A stretch of DNA of 64,000 nt from Synechococcus sp. BIOS-E4-1 (GCF_014279995.1 NZ_CP047935.1:1027243-1091242), one strand, 5' to 3'. Shown: positions 34,676-43,081, counted from the first letter of the stretch. Made by a program: numbers and translations. The notes: generated by a model from the letters alone, not told the origin.

Positions 34676-35530
34676 ATGACCACGATTACTTTGCTGGGTA
34701 CTGGCCTCCTGGGCGCTGCGATCGGCCAACGGCTGCTCAAGGTCGGCTTCACGCTGAACGTGTGGAATCGCAACCCCGCTCGCTGTGCTGTGCTTTTGGA
34801 GGCAGGGGCCCAGCAGCTGCATCATCCCGGCCAGGGGCTTGAGGCTTCATCGGTTGTGGTCACAGTGCTGCGCGATGGCCCCGTCACCGCGGAGATTGTC
34901 CGCAGCCTCGGTTCTCTGGGGGGGAGGTGCATTGTGCCGATGGGCACCATGGGGATCAGTGAAAGTGTTGCCCTAGCTGAGCAGGTGCGCCTTCAGGGGG
35001 GCTCCTATCTGGAGGCTCCTGTGTTGGGTAGTCGTCCGGAGGCGTTGAAGGGCAGCTTATTGGTGATGGCCGGTGGCGAGTCGAAGGTGTTTGACGCTCA
35101 GTTGCCCCTGCTTCGGCAGCTGGCATCTGAGCCGCGTTTGATGGGTGCCGTGGGGACGGGTGCTGCCTCGAAGCTGGCTCTCAATCAGCTGATCGCCAGC
35201 CTCACCCATGGATATTCACTGGCGCTGCGTCTGGTTCAAGCCTCCGGTCTGGACGTCGATCGCTTCATGGAAGTGCTGCGCCTTTCAGCTCTTTATGCCC
35301 CCACCGTCGATAAGAAGCTGGTGAGGATGATGTCTCACCAATACGGAGATCCCAACTTCAGCACCAGTCTGCTGCGCAAGGATCTTCTGCTGTTTCTGCG
35401 TGAGGCGCGATTGGCGGGGGTGAATGCCACGGCTCTGGACGGACTCGCAAGCTTGCTCGAAGGCGCTGTTGACACCGATCTGGACGCCGGCGATTATTCC
35501 GCCCTTCATGAACTGACGGATGGACGCTGA
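34676..35530 (+). CDS. 3-hydroxyisobutyrate dehydrogenase-like NAD(P)-binding protein
   Basis: 284 aa from the ATG that starts MTTITLLGTGLLGAAIGQRL, with the GTGLLG dinucleotide motif at residues 8-13. Further family parts are VTVLRDGP, YLEAPVLGSRPEALKGSLLVMAGG (substrate-binding) and the catalytic Lys in GTGAASKLALNQL. This is the 6PGDH-superfamily beta-hydroxyacid dehydrogenase layout. Substrate unknown, possibly glyoxylate or succinic-semialdehyde-like. Confidence 0.85.
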   Translation: MTTITLLGTGLLGAAIGQRLLKVGFTLNVWNRNPARCAVLLEAGAQQLHHPGQGLEASSVVVTVLRDGPVTAEIVRSLGSLGGRCIVPMGTMGISESVALAEQVRLQGGSYLEAPVLGSRPEALKGSLLVMAGGESKVFDAQLPLLRQLASEPRLMGAVGTGAASKLALNQLIASLTHGYSLALRLVQASGLDVDRFMEVLRLSALYAPTVDKKLVRMMSHQYGDPNFSTSLLRKDLLLFLREARLAGVNATALDGLASLLEGAVDTDLDAGDYSALHELTDGR

Positions 35531-35550
35531 GTCGACGGTTGTGTTCAGGC

Positions 35551-35766
35551 TCAGCTGAGGTACCAGCGGATCAGGTCCATCACCTGACCGGCGGGACCAT
35601 GTCCGGTGATGCATTCGCCGACGATCGCGGCTGCGAATCCCACCATGGCGGTACGCCCATTGATGCGCTCAACAATTTCCAGCGCCGAGGTGTTCCAGGG
35701 ACGATTGGTGGTGAGACTTTCTCCGAAGGCTTCGATGGGTTCGTATTGATATTGCTGGTCGGGCAT
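35551..35766 (-). CDS. hli: High-light-inducible protein (HLIP)
   Basis: 71 aa. The single chlorophyll-binding helix has the ExxNGRxAMxGF motif (ERINGRTAMVGFAAAIVGE). The N-terminus is hydrophilic. Such proteins dimerise, bind chlorophyll and carotenoid in the thylakoid, and protect photosystem assembly under stress. It is convergent with the dehydrogenase gene and divergent from the NTF2-like gene. Confidence 0.92.
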   Translation of the reverse strand: MPDQQYQYEPIEAFGESLTTNRPWNTSALEIVERINGRTAMVGFAAAIVGECITGHGPAGQVMDLIRWYLS

Positions 35767-35838
35767 GGGACAAGGCGCTTGTGCGGGAGAGAAGCTTATG
35801 CAATGTCCGCAGGAATCTGAATAGTGTGATTTCCCTCC

Positions 35839-36273
35839 ATGCCATCTGCTGCTGTGAACGTTGATCGTCTGCGTGAACTGTTCACGAAGCCCTACGGCAT
35901 ACCTGCTCCCACTGAGGAGCAATGGCGAGAGCTGTACGACGAGAACGTGCGCTTCAAGGATCCAACTCAGGAGCGTCAGGGCATCAAGGCCTATGTCGAA
36001 GCGCAGGACGGATTGATGCGGCGTTGCGATGACGTCTACCTCACTCCTGGCGCCATCGCGGTGGAGGGGGACACTGCATTTGTGGAATGGGAGATGGGTC
36101 TCAAGATCAAGGGGATCGAGTTCGTCTATCCAGGTACCACTCGCCTGCTCTTCAACGCGGAAGGCAAAGTTGAGGATCACAGAGACTATTTCGATTTTGT
36201 GGGCCCCACGTTTGAGCCTGTTCCCGTGGTTGGTGGTTTTGTGCGCTGGCTTTACAAGCGGTTTGTTGACTGA
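35839..36273 (+). CDS. NTF2/SnoaL-like small protein (144 aa)
   Basis: Alpha+beta cone-like layout: WRELYDENVRFKDPTQERQGIKAYVEAQDGLMRRC, then AVEGDTAFVEWEM, FVYPGTTRLLFNAEGKVEDHRDYFD. It resembles SnoaL-like or ketosteroid-isomerase-related proteins, used for binding or isomerising small molecules. Substrate unknown. Confidence 0.8.
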   Translation: MPSAAVNVDRLRELFTKPYGIPAPTEEQWRELYDENVRFKDPTQERQGIKAYVEAQDGLMRRCDDVYLTPGAIAVEGDTAFVEWEMGLKIKGIEFVYPGTTRLLFNAEGKVEDHRDYFDFVGPTFEPVPVVGGFVRWLYKRFVD

Positions 36274-36356
36274 GATCGGCTCAGTTTCCAGAACAGGAGA
36301 CTGATGGTCGCAGCCCCAAAACCAAGGAACAAAGTGATGAGAGCTTCGCTGCCCAT
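36252..36356 (-). CDS. Possible very small membrane protein (34 aa)
   Basis: The ATG frame is almost entirely one helix (LITLFLGFGAATISLLFW) followed by a polar tail. It overlaps the end of the NTF2-like gene by 22 bp in convergent orientation. It resembles small photosystem or membrane subunits in size but cannot be named. Confidence 0.45.
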   Translation of the reverse strand: MGSEALITLFLGFGAATISLLFWKLSRSQSTNRL

Positions 36357-36515
36357 GTCAAGCACTCGTAACGTTGCTTCATTATGTGGCATTTGGGCGG
36401 AGCTGTGTTGCTGGTCTTGAATGGGTATATCTGCTCATTTTTGCCCTGATCCGTTCTTTCGGCACACGATGTGGGGGGATGGTCTCTTACGTTTCGTAAA
36501 CTAACTTTTATTTCT

Positions 36516-37037
36516 GTGATCAGGGCAATCCTCACTAAGCCGTTCCTTGCAGACGCCGGCCTCCTCGTACTTCGGGTTTTCACCGGAGTGCTCCTGATTC
36601 ATCACGGCTACGAGAAGCTCGCCAACATCGATAACTTCGCTGACGCTTTTGTCCGTCCTCTCGGACTCCCATTCCCGATCACGCTTTCTTACATCGCAGC
36701 TTTCTCAGAAGTTGGTGGCAGCTGGCTGCTGATCACTGGATTGCTGACACGCTTCGGGGCCCTGGCCATCCTCGGAACAATGAGCGTGGCCATCTACCAC
36801 GCTGTGAGCACATCGGGTTTCAACATTTATCTGCTTGAGTTGCTGGGTCTGTACTTCGCTTCCGTGGCGGCAATCCTCGCAGTTGGTCCCGGCCGATTGT
36901 CTGTTGACGAGTTGATTGCCCGACGTTTTGCTCCGGATACTCGTTCTCAGGCTGATCGTCTTGAAGCTGCCTTCGTCGCCAACAACGAGCCAGCTGAAGC
37001 AGTCAAAGCTGATGTCGTTGCTGACGGGGTCAGCTGA
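36516..37037 (+). CDS. DoxX-family membrane protein
   Basis: About 173 aa from GTG 36516. Four transmembrane helices: AGLLVLRVFTGVLLIHHGYEKL (with the conserved HG), FPITLSYIAAFSEVGGSWLLITGLLTRFGALAILGTMSVAIYHA, and FASVAAILAVGPGRLSVDE. DoxX proteins form complexes with oxidoreductases in sulfur or redox metabolism. A longer upstream start at 36471 is possible. Confidence 0.85.
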   Translation: MIRAILTKPFLADAGLLVLRVFTGVLLIHHGYEKLANIDNFADAFVRPLGLPFPITLSYIAAFSEVGGSWLLITGLLTRFGALAILGTMSVAIYHAVSTSGFNIYLLELLGLYFASVAAILAVGPGRLSVDELIARRFAPDTRSQADRLEAAFVANNEPAEAVKADVVADGVS

Positions 37038-37054
37038 ATCTGTCTCGCCCTGCT

Positions 37055-37195
37055 TCAGTACACAGACTGAGGCAGGGTGAAACCACTGTTCATATGCTCA
37101 AAATCGAGCATCACCCAACTGACCCAGATCACCAGAACAATTACGCCGGATACAGCAGCGAAGCGAGCGAAATTGCGAGCAATCAGCTCAAACAT
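37055..37195 (-). CDS. Small single-pass membrane protein (46 aa)
   Basis: The ATG at 37195 is preceded by a good AAGGAG at 6 bp. One helix (RFAAVSGVIVLVIWVSWVMLDF) with a polar end. Function unknown. It faces the DoxX gene. Confidence 0.65.
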   Translation of the reverse strand: MFELIARNFARFAAVSGVIVLVIWVSWVMLDFEHMNSGFTLPQSVY

Positions 37196-37257
37196 GCTGA
37201 TCTCCTTCATGGGCTTAGGGCAGGGACCTTCATTTTGCTTGATTTGTCGCTTCGCTG

Positions 37258-37440
37258 ATGCCCTTCCAGCTCGACACTCCCACACTCAGCCTGCTTCTGT
37301 TTGGATCGGTTTTCGCTGGTCTTCAGGTGTGGTGGATTGGATCGCTGGTGATTCGCAACAACAGCCGTCGCGGCGAGAGACCTCTCAGCACGCAGCAGTT
37401 CCGCCGCGATCTGGAACGTATCTTTCGAGAGGAATCCTGA
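37258..37440 (+). CDS. Small single-pass membrane protein (60 aa)
   Basis: An N-terminal helix (about residues 8-30, LSLLLFGSVFAGLQVWWIGSL) is followed by a basic, Arg-rich cytoplasmic tail (NNSRRGERPLSTQQFRRDLERIF). It is 15 bp before the SRAP gene, so co-transcription is possible. Confidence 0.65.
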   Translation: MPFQLDTPTLSLLLFGSVFAGLQVWWIGSLVIRNNSRRGERPLSTQQFRRDLERIFREES

Positions 37441-37455
37441 TCGAGCCGACCTGAG

Positions 37456-38097
37456 ATGTGCGGTCGTTTTGCCCTCTCGACGCCCTTGCACAAGTTGCCT
37501 CCTGTTTTGTTTGACGGGATGGCTGAGGACCATCGCACTCGCTATGCACCAAGGGACATGATTGTTCCTGGTGAGCCCCTGCTGGCCTGTCGGTGTGATC
37601 AGTCCGGTCCGGAGGCATCGTTGATGCTCTGGGGACTGATCCCAGGCTGGTTGAAGGACCCCTCCACCGGCCCCAGGCCCTTTAATGCCCGTGCGGAAAC
37701 GGTTGCTGACAAGCCCAGTTTTCGAGGGTCCTGGCGTCATCGACGCTGTCTGATCCCTGCCAGTTGTTTCTTCGAAAAAGGTCGCACCATCAGGCGCATT
37801 GATCGCCAACCTTTCTGGCTTGCTGGTCTCTGGGAGCGTTGGCTGGGGAGTGACGGCAGTGAGGTTGATACCTGCACGATCCTCACCACGATTCCGAATG
37901 CGCTCGTCAAACCCCTGCACCACCGGATGCCCGTTCTGATTCCGGAGGGATTGGAGGAAGCCTGGATGGCTTCCCTTGACGGCCAGCAGCTGAGAGCTCT
38001 TGAACCGCTGCTCGCTCCATGGGACCCGAGTGGTTGGGAAGTGGTTTCAGATCGGGCCGATGGTCAGCTTTCGTTGCTGCCTGCCCTGCAAACCTGA
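37456..38097 (+). CDS. SOS-associated peptidase (SRAP/HMCES) family protein
   Basis: 213 aa. The initiator Met is followed by Cys (MCGRFALS): Cys2, after Met removal, forms the thiazolidine crosslink to abasic sites in single-stranded DNA. The conserved RYAPRDMIVP, FNARAETVADKPSFR and LTTIPN-like parts, and the His of LHHRMPVLIP, agree. It protects abasic sites during replication. It follows a small membrane protein by 15 bp. Confidence 0.9.
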   Translation: MCGRFALSTPLHKLPPVLFDGMAEDHRTRYAPRDMIVPGEPLLACRCDQSGPEASLMLWGLIPGWLKDPSTGPRPFNARAETVADKPSFRGSWRHRRCLIPASCFFEKGRTIRRIDRQPFWLAGLWERWLGSDGSEVDTCTILTTIPNALVKPLHHRMPVLIPEGLEEAWMASLDGQQLRALEPLLAPWDPSGWEVVSDRADGQLSLLPALQT

Positions 38098-38145
38098 TCA
38101 ATGTGTTGACGCAATGCTGATATCAGCAGCGTCCATTGAGTCTTG

Positions 38146-38295
38146 ATGGCCTGTGAAGCCGCAATCTTGAAAGCATTGTCAGCAGTTGTGCAGGGAGTTG
38201 TTGCCAGGTTTTCCTCTCATACAGCGATTGACTTTTCCCTTACTGGTTTTTCGATCATCTTCTTTATGCTGACCTGGGAAATGGCCAGTCGTTGA
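38146..38295 (+). CDS. Possible small membrane protein (49 aa)
   Basis: ATG frame with a hydrophobic C-terminal part (IDFSLTGFSIIFFMLTWEM). No Shine-Dalgarno is evident. Low confidence. Confidence 0.3.
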   Translation: MACEAAILKALSAVVQGVVARFSSHTAIDFSLTGFSIIFFMLTWEMASR

Positions 38296-38510
38296 GTTGT
38301 TAACTTCAGCAGGCGATTCAGGCTCTGATCGTTCTTGGGTGGCGGAAGTCATCCATGATTCTTATTCATTCGGGTGCTGTCTGAATCCATCGATCAACAG
38401 CAGTTGCTGCTTTCAGCAGGCCGGTTAGGTCGTCAAGACCTGCGCCAGTACTCACTTCCGAATCAATTGATTCCCGCTCCTGGCCAAGGAGACCTTGCTG
38501 CTTGGAGCAA

Positions 38511-38541
38511 TTGATACGACGCAGGAGCGCGTCGGTATCAA
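38511..38541 (+). promoter_or_regulatory. Strong hairpin in the probable 5' leader of the 38564 gene
   Basis: TTGATAC GACGC, a 6-base loop, then GCGTC (one bulge) GTATCAA: 12 paired bases ending 22 bp before the ATG. It could regulate translation or be an operator. Confidence 0.45.
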
Positions 38542-38563
38542 AATCCAATCGGGACTGATGATT

Positions 38564-38800
38564 ATGGCTAACACGCAAGCTACAACTTTTCAGCGTCGCG
38601 TTGGAGAAGTGCTCATTGCTCAATTCTCCTCGAAGTTGCTGCTCAATCTGATTTTTCTCCTCACTTGGGTTTGGGGATTGTTCTGGATTGTCAGCGCAGG
38701 AGAATCGGATTCCAGTGTTTTCTTTGCGGGTCTGCCTGCCATGCTTCTTGTGGCCGGCGCATGGTTCACCTTTTTGAATAGAGGCTTTGACCGGAAATGA
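38564..38800 (+). CDS. Two-helix membrane protein (78 aa)
   Basis: ATG start (an in-frame ATG two codons upstream is also possible). Two hydrophobic helices (LLNLIFLLTWVWGLFWIV; FFAGLPAMLLVAGAWFTFL). Its stop overlaps the next ATG (ATGA), showing coupling. Function unknown. Confidence 0.65.
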   Translation: MANTQATTFQRRVGEVLIAQFSSKLLLNLIFLLTWVWGLFWIVSAGESDSSVFFAGLPAMLLVAGAWFTFLNRGFDRK

Positions 38801-39021
38801 ACAGCTCCAATCAGGCTACAACTGAATTGCCGAAGAATTTTCGTGCCTTTGGCTTTGCGTTCTTTATGGCTGGTGCTTTCTTCCATTGCATGGATTTCCT
38901 CGGTGTTGAAGACACTTTGATGTGGGGAATGGGGCTTGGCTTCCTGGGGGCATTGCTGTTGTCGTTGTATTTCTGGACGCGGATGGCAGTTAATAAAAAA
39001 ATCTGGAAATATCTTGTCTAA
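38797..39021 (+). CDS. Two-helix membrane protein (74 aa)
   Basis: Start ATG overlaps the preceding stop by 4 bp. Helices at about residues 16-34 (AFGFAFFMAGAFFHCMDFL) and 42-60. It probably forms a complex with the preceding protein. Function unknown. Confidence 0.65.
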   Translation: MNSSNQATTELPKNFRAFGFAFFMAGAFFHCMDFLGVEDTLMWGMGLGFLGALLLSLYFWTRMAVNKKIWKYLV

Positions 39022-39347
39022 GCACTGGCTGCTGATCCGGTAGTTGTTTCTGATTGATTGCGAGCTGTTTCTGGGCTCTAGAAGTTACTCCTTGGTTAAA
39101 TTACTCAAGCTTCTTTTGTTTGGAATTAGAGAGTATGGTTGCTGCTCAAGTGTCGATTTGCTTATCCCGGAGGTCCTGATGGCCTTCAGAGCGAATGTGG
39201 TTTGTTGTTCTTTGATTCGCCACTGTTCTGTGGTCCGCAAAGATATCTGTGTGAGTTGTAGCTGGTCGCAGTGATTGCCTGCTTGTGGTGAACCATGATT
39301 GACATGGTCTGAATTTGCCGTGGGCACTTGGGGCTAAGGTTAAGGCG
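39022..39347. other. Gene-poor interval of about 325 bp before the SagB-type gene
   Basis: No credible gene, terminator or riboswitch-like fold was recognised. It probably holds the promoter of the dehydrogenase gene. Confidence 0.45.
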
Positions 39348-40850
39348 ATGCTTAGCTATAGATTCCGTGATGGTGTGCAGGTTGGTTGGGGTGAGGACAA
39401 TGTTGTCATCACGGCGCCCTATGCCACGCGACTGAACTCGATCCGACAAAGCCTGCGAATTGATCATCCAGGTGACTCGTTGAAGAGTCTTTTGAAAGAT
39501 CTGGTGGGAACTGGAGTTGATCGAGAAAATCTTTTAATCCTGGATAATGCGTTCTCCAACAAGGCAGAACATCGAGAGCTTCTGAGCGAGCTTGATAAGT
39601 TTTATACGAAGGGACTGCTTTTAACTGAAATCAGTGGTTCGGAGGGCACTGCGATCTGTCTTGCTCCTGTGAAGCCGTCGCTTCATCGCAAGACCGCTCC
39701 AGAGGGTATTTATCGCATCAAGTTTTCAAAATTTGTCATTGTTCAACCCTCGGTTGATGGTCTGGAGATTGTCTCGCCTTTAGCAACGGGAGCTGTTCGT
39801 CTGAAGGATCAGAGATTGTTTACGATTCTTGTGCAGCTTGCAGCAGCCTGCGATGAGGCAACAATCAGAGGGTGTCTTCCTGATGATCTTCAGTCGCATT
39901 ATGCAGATGTGATTTCATTGCTGTTGAGCTCCGGCGTTGCAGGAGTTTGCGACGGATGGGGTGTTGCTGACATTGATCAAGATGCTGTTGAGGCGGGCTG
40001 GACGTTTGAAGATCTCGCTTTTCACTGTCACACACGTGAACAGATGATTGACCTTTGCCGTAATCAAGCACGCCAGACGCCAATCGACAAAAAGCAGTTT
40101 CCTGCGAAGCATCAAAGAATCATTCGTGGCAGTACAGCTCTTCCATTGCCATCCCGCATTAATCACAACCTCAGTTTTTTTCAAGTTGTTCGCGAGCGGA
40201 AAACAATACGTGCTTATCAAGAGCAGCCGATTAACGCTGGGCTGCTGAGTGATTTTCTCTGGCACTCCATGCACATCCGTGAGGAAATCTCCTGCGATCC
40301 GGGCCTGTCGCGAGCCTATGCAGGCTTGTTGAAACCTGTTGCCAGCGCTGGAGCTCTTCATTCGATAGAGCTGTACCTGTGCATCAACCGATGCATCGGT
40401 CTTCAGCCAGGTTTTTATCACTTCGACTCCTCTGATCACTCCCTGGGAAAGCTGTGTGATCTCATCGACCCTTGCTTGCAGATGCTCGAACTGGCTGCGG
40501 CCTCAACCTGTCGTGCACCTCAGGCAGCTTCTGTTTCGCCAAGTCAGGGTCAGTTACCTGATGTGCTTGTTGTGATGGCTGCCCGTTACGGCAGAAATGC
40601 AAGTCTTCATCAGCAAACAGGATTGCCCTATGCGCTGATCCTCAAAGATGTGGGATCGATTTATCAGCAGCTCTATCTTGTGGCGACGGCTCTGGGACTC
40701 GCTCCTTGTGGGCTGAGTTTTGGCAGCAGCGAGTTGTTTCAACAGGCATCAGGCCATCCCGGGTTGCTGGAATGTTCCGTAGGTGAATTCATGATCGGCA
40801 ACCCACCGTCAACGCATGGCTTTGAGCCAAAGGCTGGTGTTGTGGGGTGA
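39348..40850 (+). CDS. SagB/ThcOx-family FMN dehydrogenase
   Basis: About 500 aa from ATG 39348. The first 250 residues are a two-part N-domain with helical segments around LFTILVQLAAACDEATIRGCLPDD, as in SagB-type proteins. The second half is a nitroreductase fold: the FMN-binding ERKTIRAYQEQPI near residue 285, then ALHSIELYLCI, and the SIYQQLYLVATALGLAPCGLSFG segment. SagB enzymes oxidise azolines to azoles in thiazole/oxazole peptides. No cyclodehydratase or precursor lies nearby, so its substrate is open. Confidence 0.8.
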   Translation: MLSYRFRDGVQVGWGEDNVVITAPYATRLNSIRQSLRIDHPGDSLKSLLKDLVGTGVDRENLLILDNAFSNKAEHRELLSELDKFYTKGLLLTEISGSEGTAICLAPVKPSLHRKTAPEGIYRIKFSKFVIVQPSVDGLEIVSPLATGAVRLKDQRLFTILVQLAAACDEATIRGCLPDDLQSHYADVISLLLSSGVAGVCDGWGVADIDQDAVEAGWTFEDLAFHCHTREQMIDLCRNQARQTPIDKKQFPAKHQRIIRGSTALPLPSRINHNLSFFQVVRERKTIRAYQEQPINAGLLSDFLWHSMHIREEISCDPGLSRAYAGLLKPVASAGALHSIELYLCINRCIGLQPGFYHFDSSDHSLGKLCDLIDPCLQMLELAAASTCRAPQAASVSPSQGQLPDVLVVMAARYGRNASLHQQTGLPYALILKDVGSIYQQLYLVATALGLAPCGLSFGSSELFQQASGHPGLLECSVGEFMIGNPPSTHGFEPKAGVVG

Positions 40851-40905
40851 ACCAGCAGGTAACTCTGTTTTGCCATTGCGAATCCGAATGGTTTGGGCTC
40901 TGGCG

Positions 40906-41076
40906 TTAAAGCCTCTCCTGCCGAAGACGCCTCATCGTGTTTCTGGGCATCATCCGATTGTCTTGCAGTGAATGGATGCGATTGCCCTGCTGTCGAGCGC
41001 GCGGGTGATAGCTGATCAGCACTGTGCCAATCAGCATCAGAACGATCGCTGCTCCGGCTCGCAGCATTAGGAGCAT
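40906..41076 (-). CDS. Small single-pass membrane protein (56 aa)
   Basis: The ATG overlaps the upstream gene stop by 1 bp (TGATG), so it is coupled to the secreted protein gene. An N-terminal helix (MLRAGAAIVLMLIGTVLISY) is followed by a basic Arg-rich tail. Function unknown. Confidence 0.65.
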   Translation of the reverse strand: MLLMLRAGAAIVLMLIGTVLISYHPRARQQGNRIHSLQDNRMMPRNTMRRLRQERL

Positions 41077-41585
41077 CAGCTGAACTCATCTTCAAGCCCA
41101 GGTTGCACCACGCCCTGTTCGAGCGGCAGCAATTCCTCGTCGTCCCCAGCCCTGCTGCGCACTGGTGCGCTGAAACCGCGAGCACGTGGGTTTTTCACCT
41201 CAAAGGGTCCCGGTGTTCCAGCCGGTACCGCCAAGCGCAGCGCAAAAGAGTGGTCTCCCGGCAGAACATCGCCGATCGATCCCACCCGCGTCCGGTTCTG
41301 GAGCACCGGTTCGCCGCTGCGATCAAGAATCCGGGCATAAACATCGGTATCCACAACGGAGTTGCGGCCTGGGTTGCTGACGTTGCCGCTGAGCACATAG
41401 CAGCTCGCTCCTTCAAGGCTGGTGATGTTGCTGCGCTGTCTGTTGCTGTCTCTTGGCTGAGAGCCCGGGTCGGAAGCATCGCAGGGAGCAAGAGTTACGG
41501 AGGTGAGCTTCAGGTCTGCGGCCCATGCCGGTTGCGCTATCAGCAGAAGGGCAACAAACAGCAGTGAGAACAGACTTCTCAGCAT
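41076..41585 (-). CDS. Secreted beta-rich protein (169 aa)
   Basis: ATG 41585 gives a signal peptide (MLRSLFSLLFVALLLIAQPAWA). The mature part (LKLTSVTLAPCDA, CYVLSGNVSNPGRNSVVDTDVYARILDRSGEPV, LPGDHSFALRLAVP) resembles FxLYD-like small beta-sandwich domains. Two Cys may pair. It is translationally coupled to the 40906 protein, suggesting a shared envelope role. Confidence 0.7.
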   Translation of the reverse strand: MLRSLFSLLFVALLLIAQPAWAADLKLTSVTLAPCDASDPGSQPRDSNRQRSNITSLEGASCYVLSGNVSNPGRNSVVDTDVYARILDRSGEPVLQNRTRVGSIGDVLPGDHSFALRLAVPAGTPGPFEVKNPRARGFSAPVRSRAGDDEELLPLEQGVVQPGLEDEFS

Positions 41586-41696
41586 GGGACCCAGACAGGA
41601 TGGGCGGACGCTATCAGGGCTCGATCGCCCCCGCGAGCAGAGAGCGCCGCCTGTCGCTAGAAGAGGGCGAACTCGTGCGTCCGACGCATTCATTTC

Positions 41697-42503
41697 ATGC
41701 AGAGCCCCTCGTCGATGCGATCGGCCACACCAGGAGGTCCCGAAGGCAGCTTGGTGGCGATCGTTGCCCTTGTGTTGGCCGGTTTACTGCTCCTGGGTCA
41801 GGCATTGTTCGTGGTCCCAGCCGGTGAGGTCGCGGTGATCACAACCCTTGGCAAGGTGAGCGGGGCTCCGCGCCAGCCGGGCCTCAATGTGAAAGCACCT
41901 TTGGTTCAGCAGGTGTGGCCATTCAGCATCAGGACTCAGGTGAGGCCGGAGAATTTCGCCACTCTCACCAAGGATCTTCAGGTGATCCAGGCCACAGCCA
42001 CCATCAAATACGCCTTGCGCCCTGATGAAGCAGGCCGCGTTTACAGCACGATCGCGAGCAGTGATCGCGATGTTTATCCGCGCATCATTCAGCCTTCGCT
42101 GCTGAAAGCCTTGAAGTCTGTGTTCTCGCAGTACGAGCTGGTCACAATCGCTTCTGAGTGGAATGACATCTCCTCGCTTGTGGCCTCAACGGTTGCCGAG
42201 GAACTGGACCAGTTCGATTACGTGAAGGTTGTGGGTCTGGATCTCACCGGTCTGGAAATTGCTGAGGAATACAGAGCAGCCATTGAGCAGAAGCAGATAG
42301 CTGAGCAGCAGCTGCTGCGCGCTCAGACGGAGGTCAAAATCGCTGAACAGGAAGCGCTGCGTTACGACACGCTCAACAAGAGCCTCGATGATCAGGTTCT
42401 CTACAAGCTCTTCCTGGACAAGTGGGATGGCCAGACCCAGGTTGTGCCTGGACTGCCTGGGGGTGCAGGCGGAACCCCCCCGGTGATTGTCGGTCGCAAG
42501 TGA
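41697..42503 (+). CDS. Prohibitin/SPFH-family membrane scaffold protein
   Basis: 268 aa. One N-terminal transmembrane helix (LVAIVALVLAGLLLLGQALFVV) is followed by the band-7/SPFH domain (VPAGEVAVITTLGKVSGAPRQPGLNVKAPLVQQVW, then VIQATATIKYAL) and a long helical coiled coil (EQKQIAEQQLLRAQTEVKIAEQEAL). It forms ring-like membrane assemblies and often regulates FtsH proteases. Cyanobacterial homologues occur in thylakoid or plasma membrane. Confidence 0.9.
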   Translation: MQSPSSMRSATPGGPEGSLVAIVALVLAGLLLLGQALFVVPAGEVAVITTLGKVSGAPRQPGLNVKAPLVQQVWPFSIRTQVRPENFATLTKDLQVIQATATIKYALRPDEAGRVYSTIASSDRDVYPRIIQPSLLKALKSVFSQYELVTIASEWNDISSLVASTVAEELDQFDYVKVVGLDLTGLEIAEEYRAAIEQKQIAEQQLLRAQTEVKIAEQEALRYDTLNKSLDDQVLYKLFLDKWDGQTQVVPGLPGGAGGTPPVIVGRK

Positions 42504-42594
42504 TGCTGTCTCAGCTGCCGGCACTGATGAAGCCATCTGCTTTCGGGAGAGATGTTCTCCCGGCTCGTGGTTGGCTTCAGGGGCGGGTCTGTAT

Positions 42595-42771
42595 ATGAGT
42601 CAACGTGCAGCCACAGGCTTGCTGCTGGTGCTCCTGCTGGGTCTGATCACCCATTTCGCGGCCCGTATGCGCGTGAGGGTTCAGTACCGGGTTCTGCCGC
42701 AGCAGGGACCTTGGCCTGAGGCCCCTGGTCCTTCACAGCAACGGAATCAGCTGCCAGGAGTGCTGATGTGA
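42595..42771 (+). CDS. Small single-pass membrane protein (58 aa)
   Basis: ATG start, N-terminal helix (ATGLLLVLLLGLITHFAA), then a basic and Pro-rich tail (PQQGPWPEAPGPSQQR). It lies 91 bp downstream of the prohibitin-like gene. Function unknown. Confidence 0.6.
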   Translation: MSQRAATGLLLVLLLGLITHFAARMRVRVQYRVLPQQGPWPEAPGPSQQRNQLPGVLM

Positions 42772-42872
42772 TGGCTGGTGCCATAGCGCCGGCCCTGGAG
42801 AAGAAAAACCGATGGATTCCGATGAACCCGTCAGGTTGGGTTAGCGGTGAAGAATCCCTCTGGAGGCTCACC

Positions 42873-43046
42873 ATGTCCATGAAACAGCTGGAGACTTTTC
42901 TCGCCAGGGCTAACGGCAACGACAACATCCGCCGCGAGGTTGAGCAGTGCGCTGGTGATACAACCTGCGTGGCCAAGGTCGGAATGCGCCATGGTCACAA
43001 GTTCTCTGCTGCCAACTTCAGCCGCTGGCAGCGCGAGCACCAGTGA
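42873..43046 (+). CDS. Nif11-like domain small protein (57 aa)
   Basis: The sequence MSMKQLETFLARANGNDNIR, with a following REVEQCAGDTTCVAKVGMRHGHKFSAANF, has the helical pattern of Nif11 leader domains (KQLEAFL...I...A...GF-S). It ends in QREHQ without a GG cleavage site or core, and has two Cys inside the domain. It may be a stand-alone Nif11 protein or a precursor without a core. The longer upstream frame (42768) lacks a plausible start. Confidence 0.65.
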   Translation: MSMKQLETFLARANGNDNIRREVEQCAGDTTCVAKVGMRHGHKFSAANFSRWQREHQ

Positions 43047-43052
43047 TCATTC

Positions 43053-43081
43053 GGGCCGCCGCTTGAATCGGCGCGCGGCCC
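43053..43081 (+). terminator. GC-rich hairpin after the Nif11-like gene
   Basis: GGGCCGC-CGC pairs with GCG-C-GCGGCCC with one bulge, followed by TTATG. The T-run is too short to be sure it is a terminator. Confidence 0.4.

Larger units (their letters stand above)
38098..38563. other. Gene-poor interval of about 465 bp
   Basis: It contains one low-confidence 49-codon frame (38146-38295) and a strong hairpin just before the next gene (38511-38541). A minus-strand frame of 85 codons here has no recognisable features. Confidence 0.45.

Noticed and set aside
37207-37923. Minus-strand open frame of 238 codons
   Set aside because: It is opposite the SRAP gene, which has its catalytic Cys2 and conserved blocks; the frame itself has no recognisable domain.
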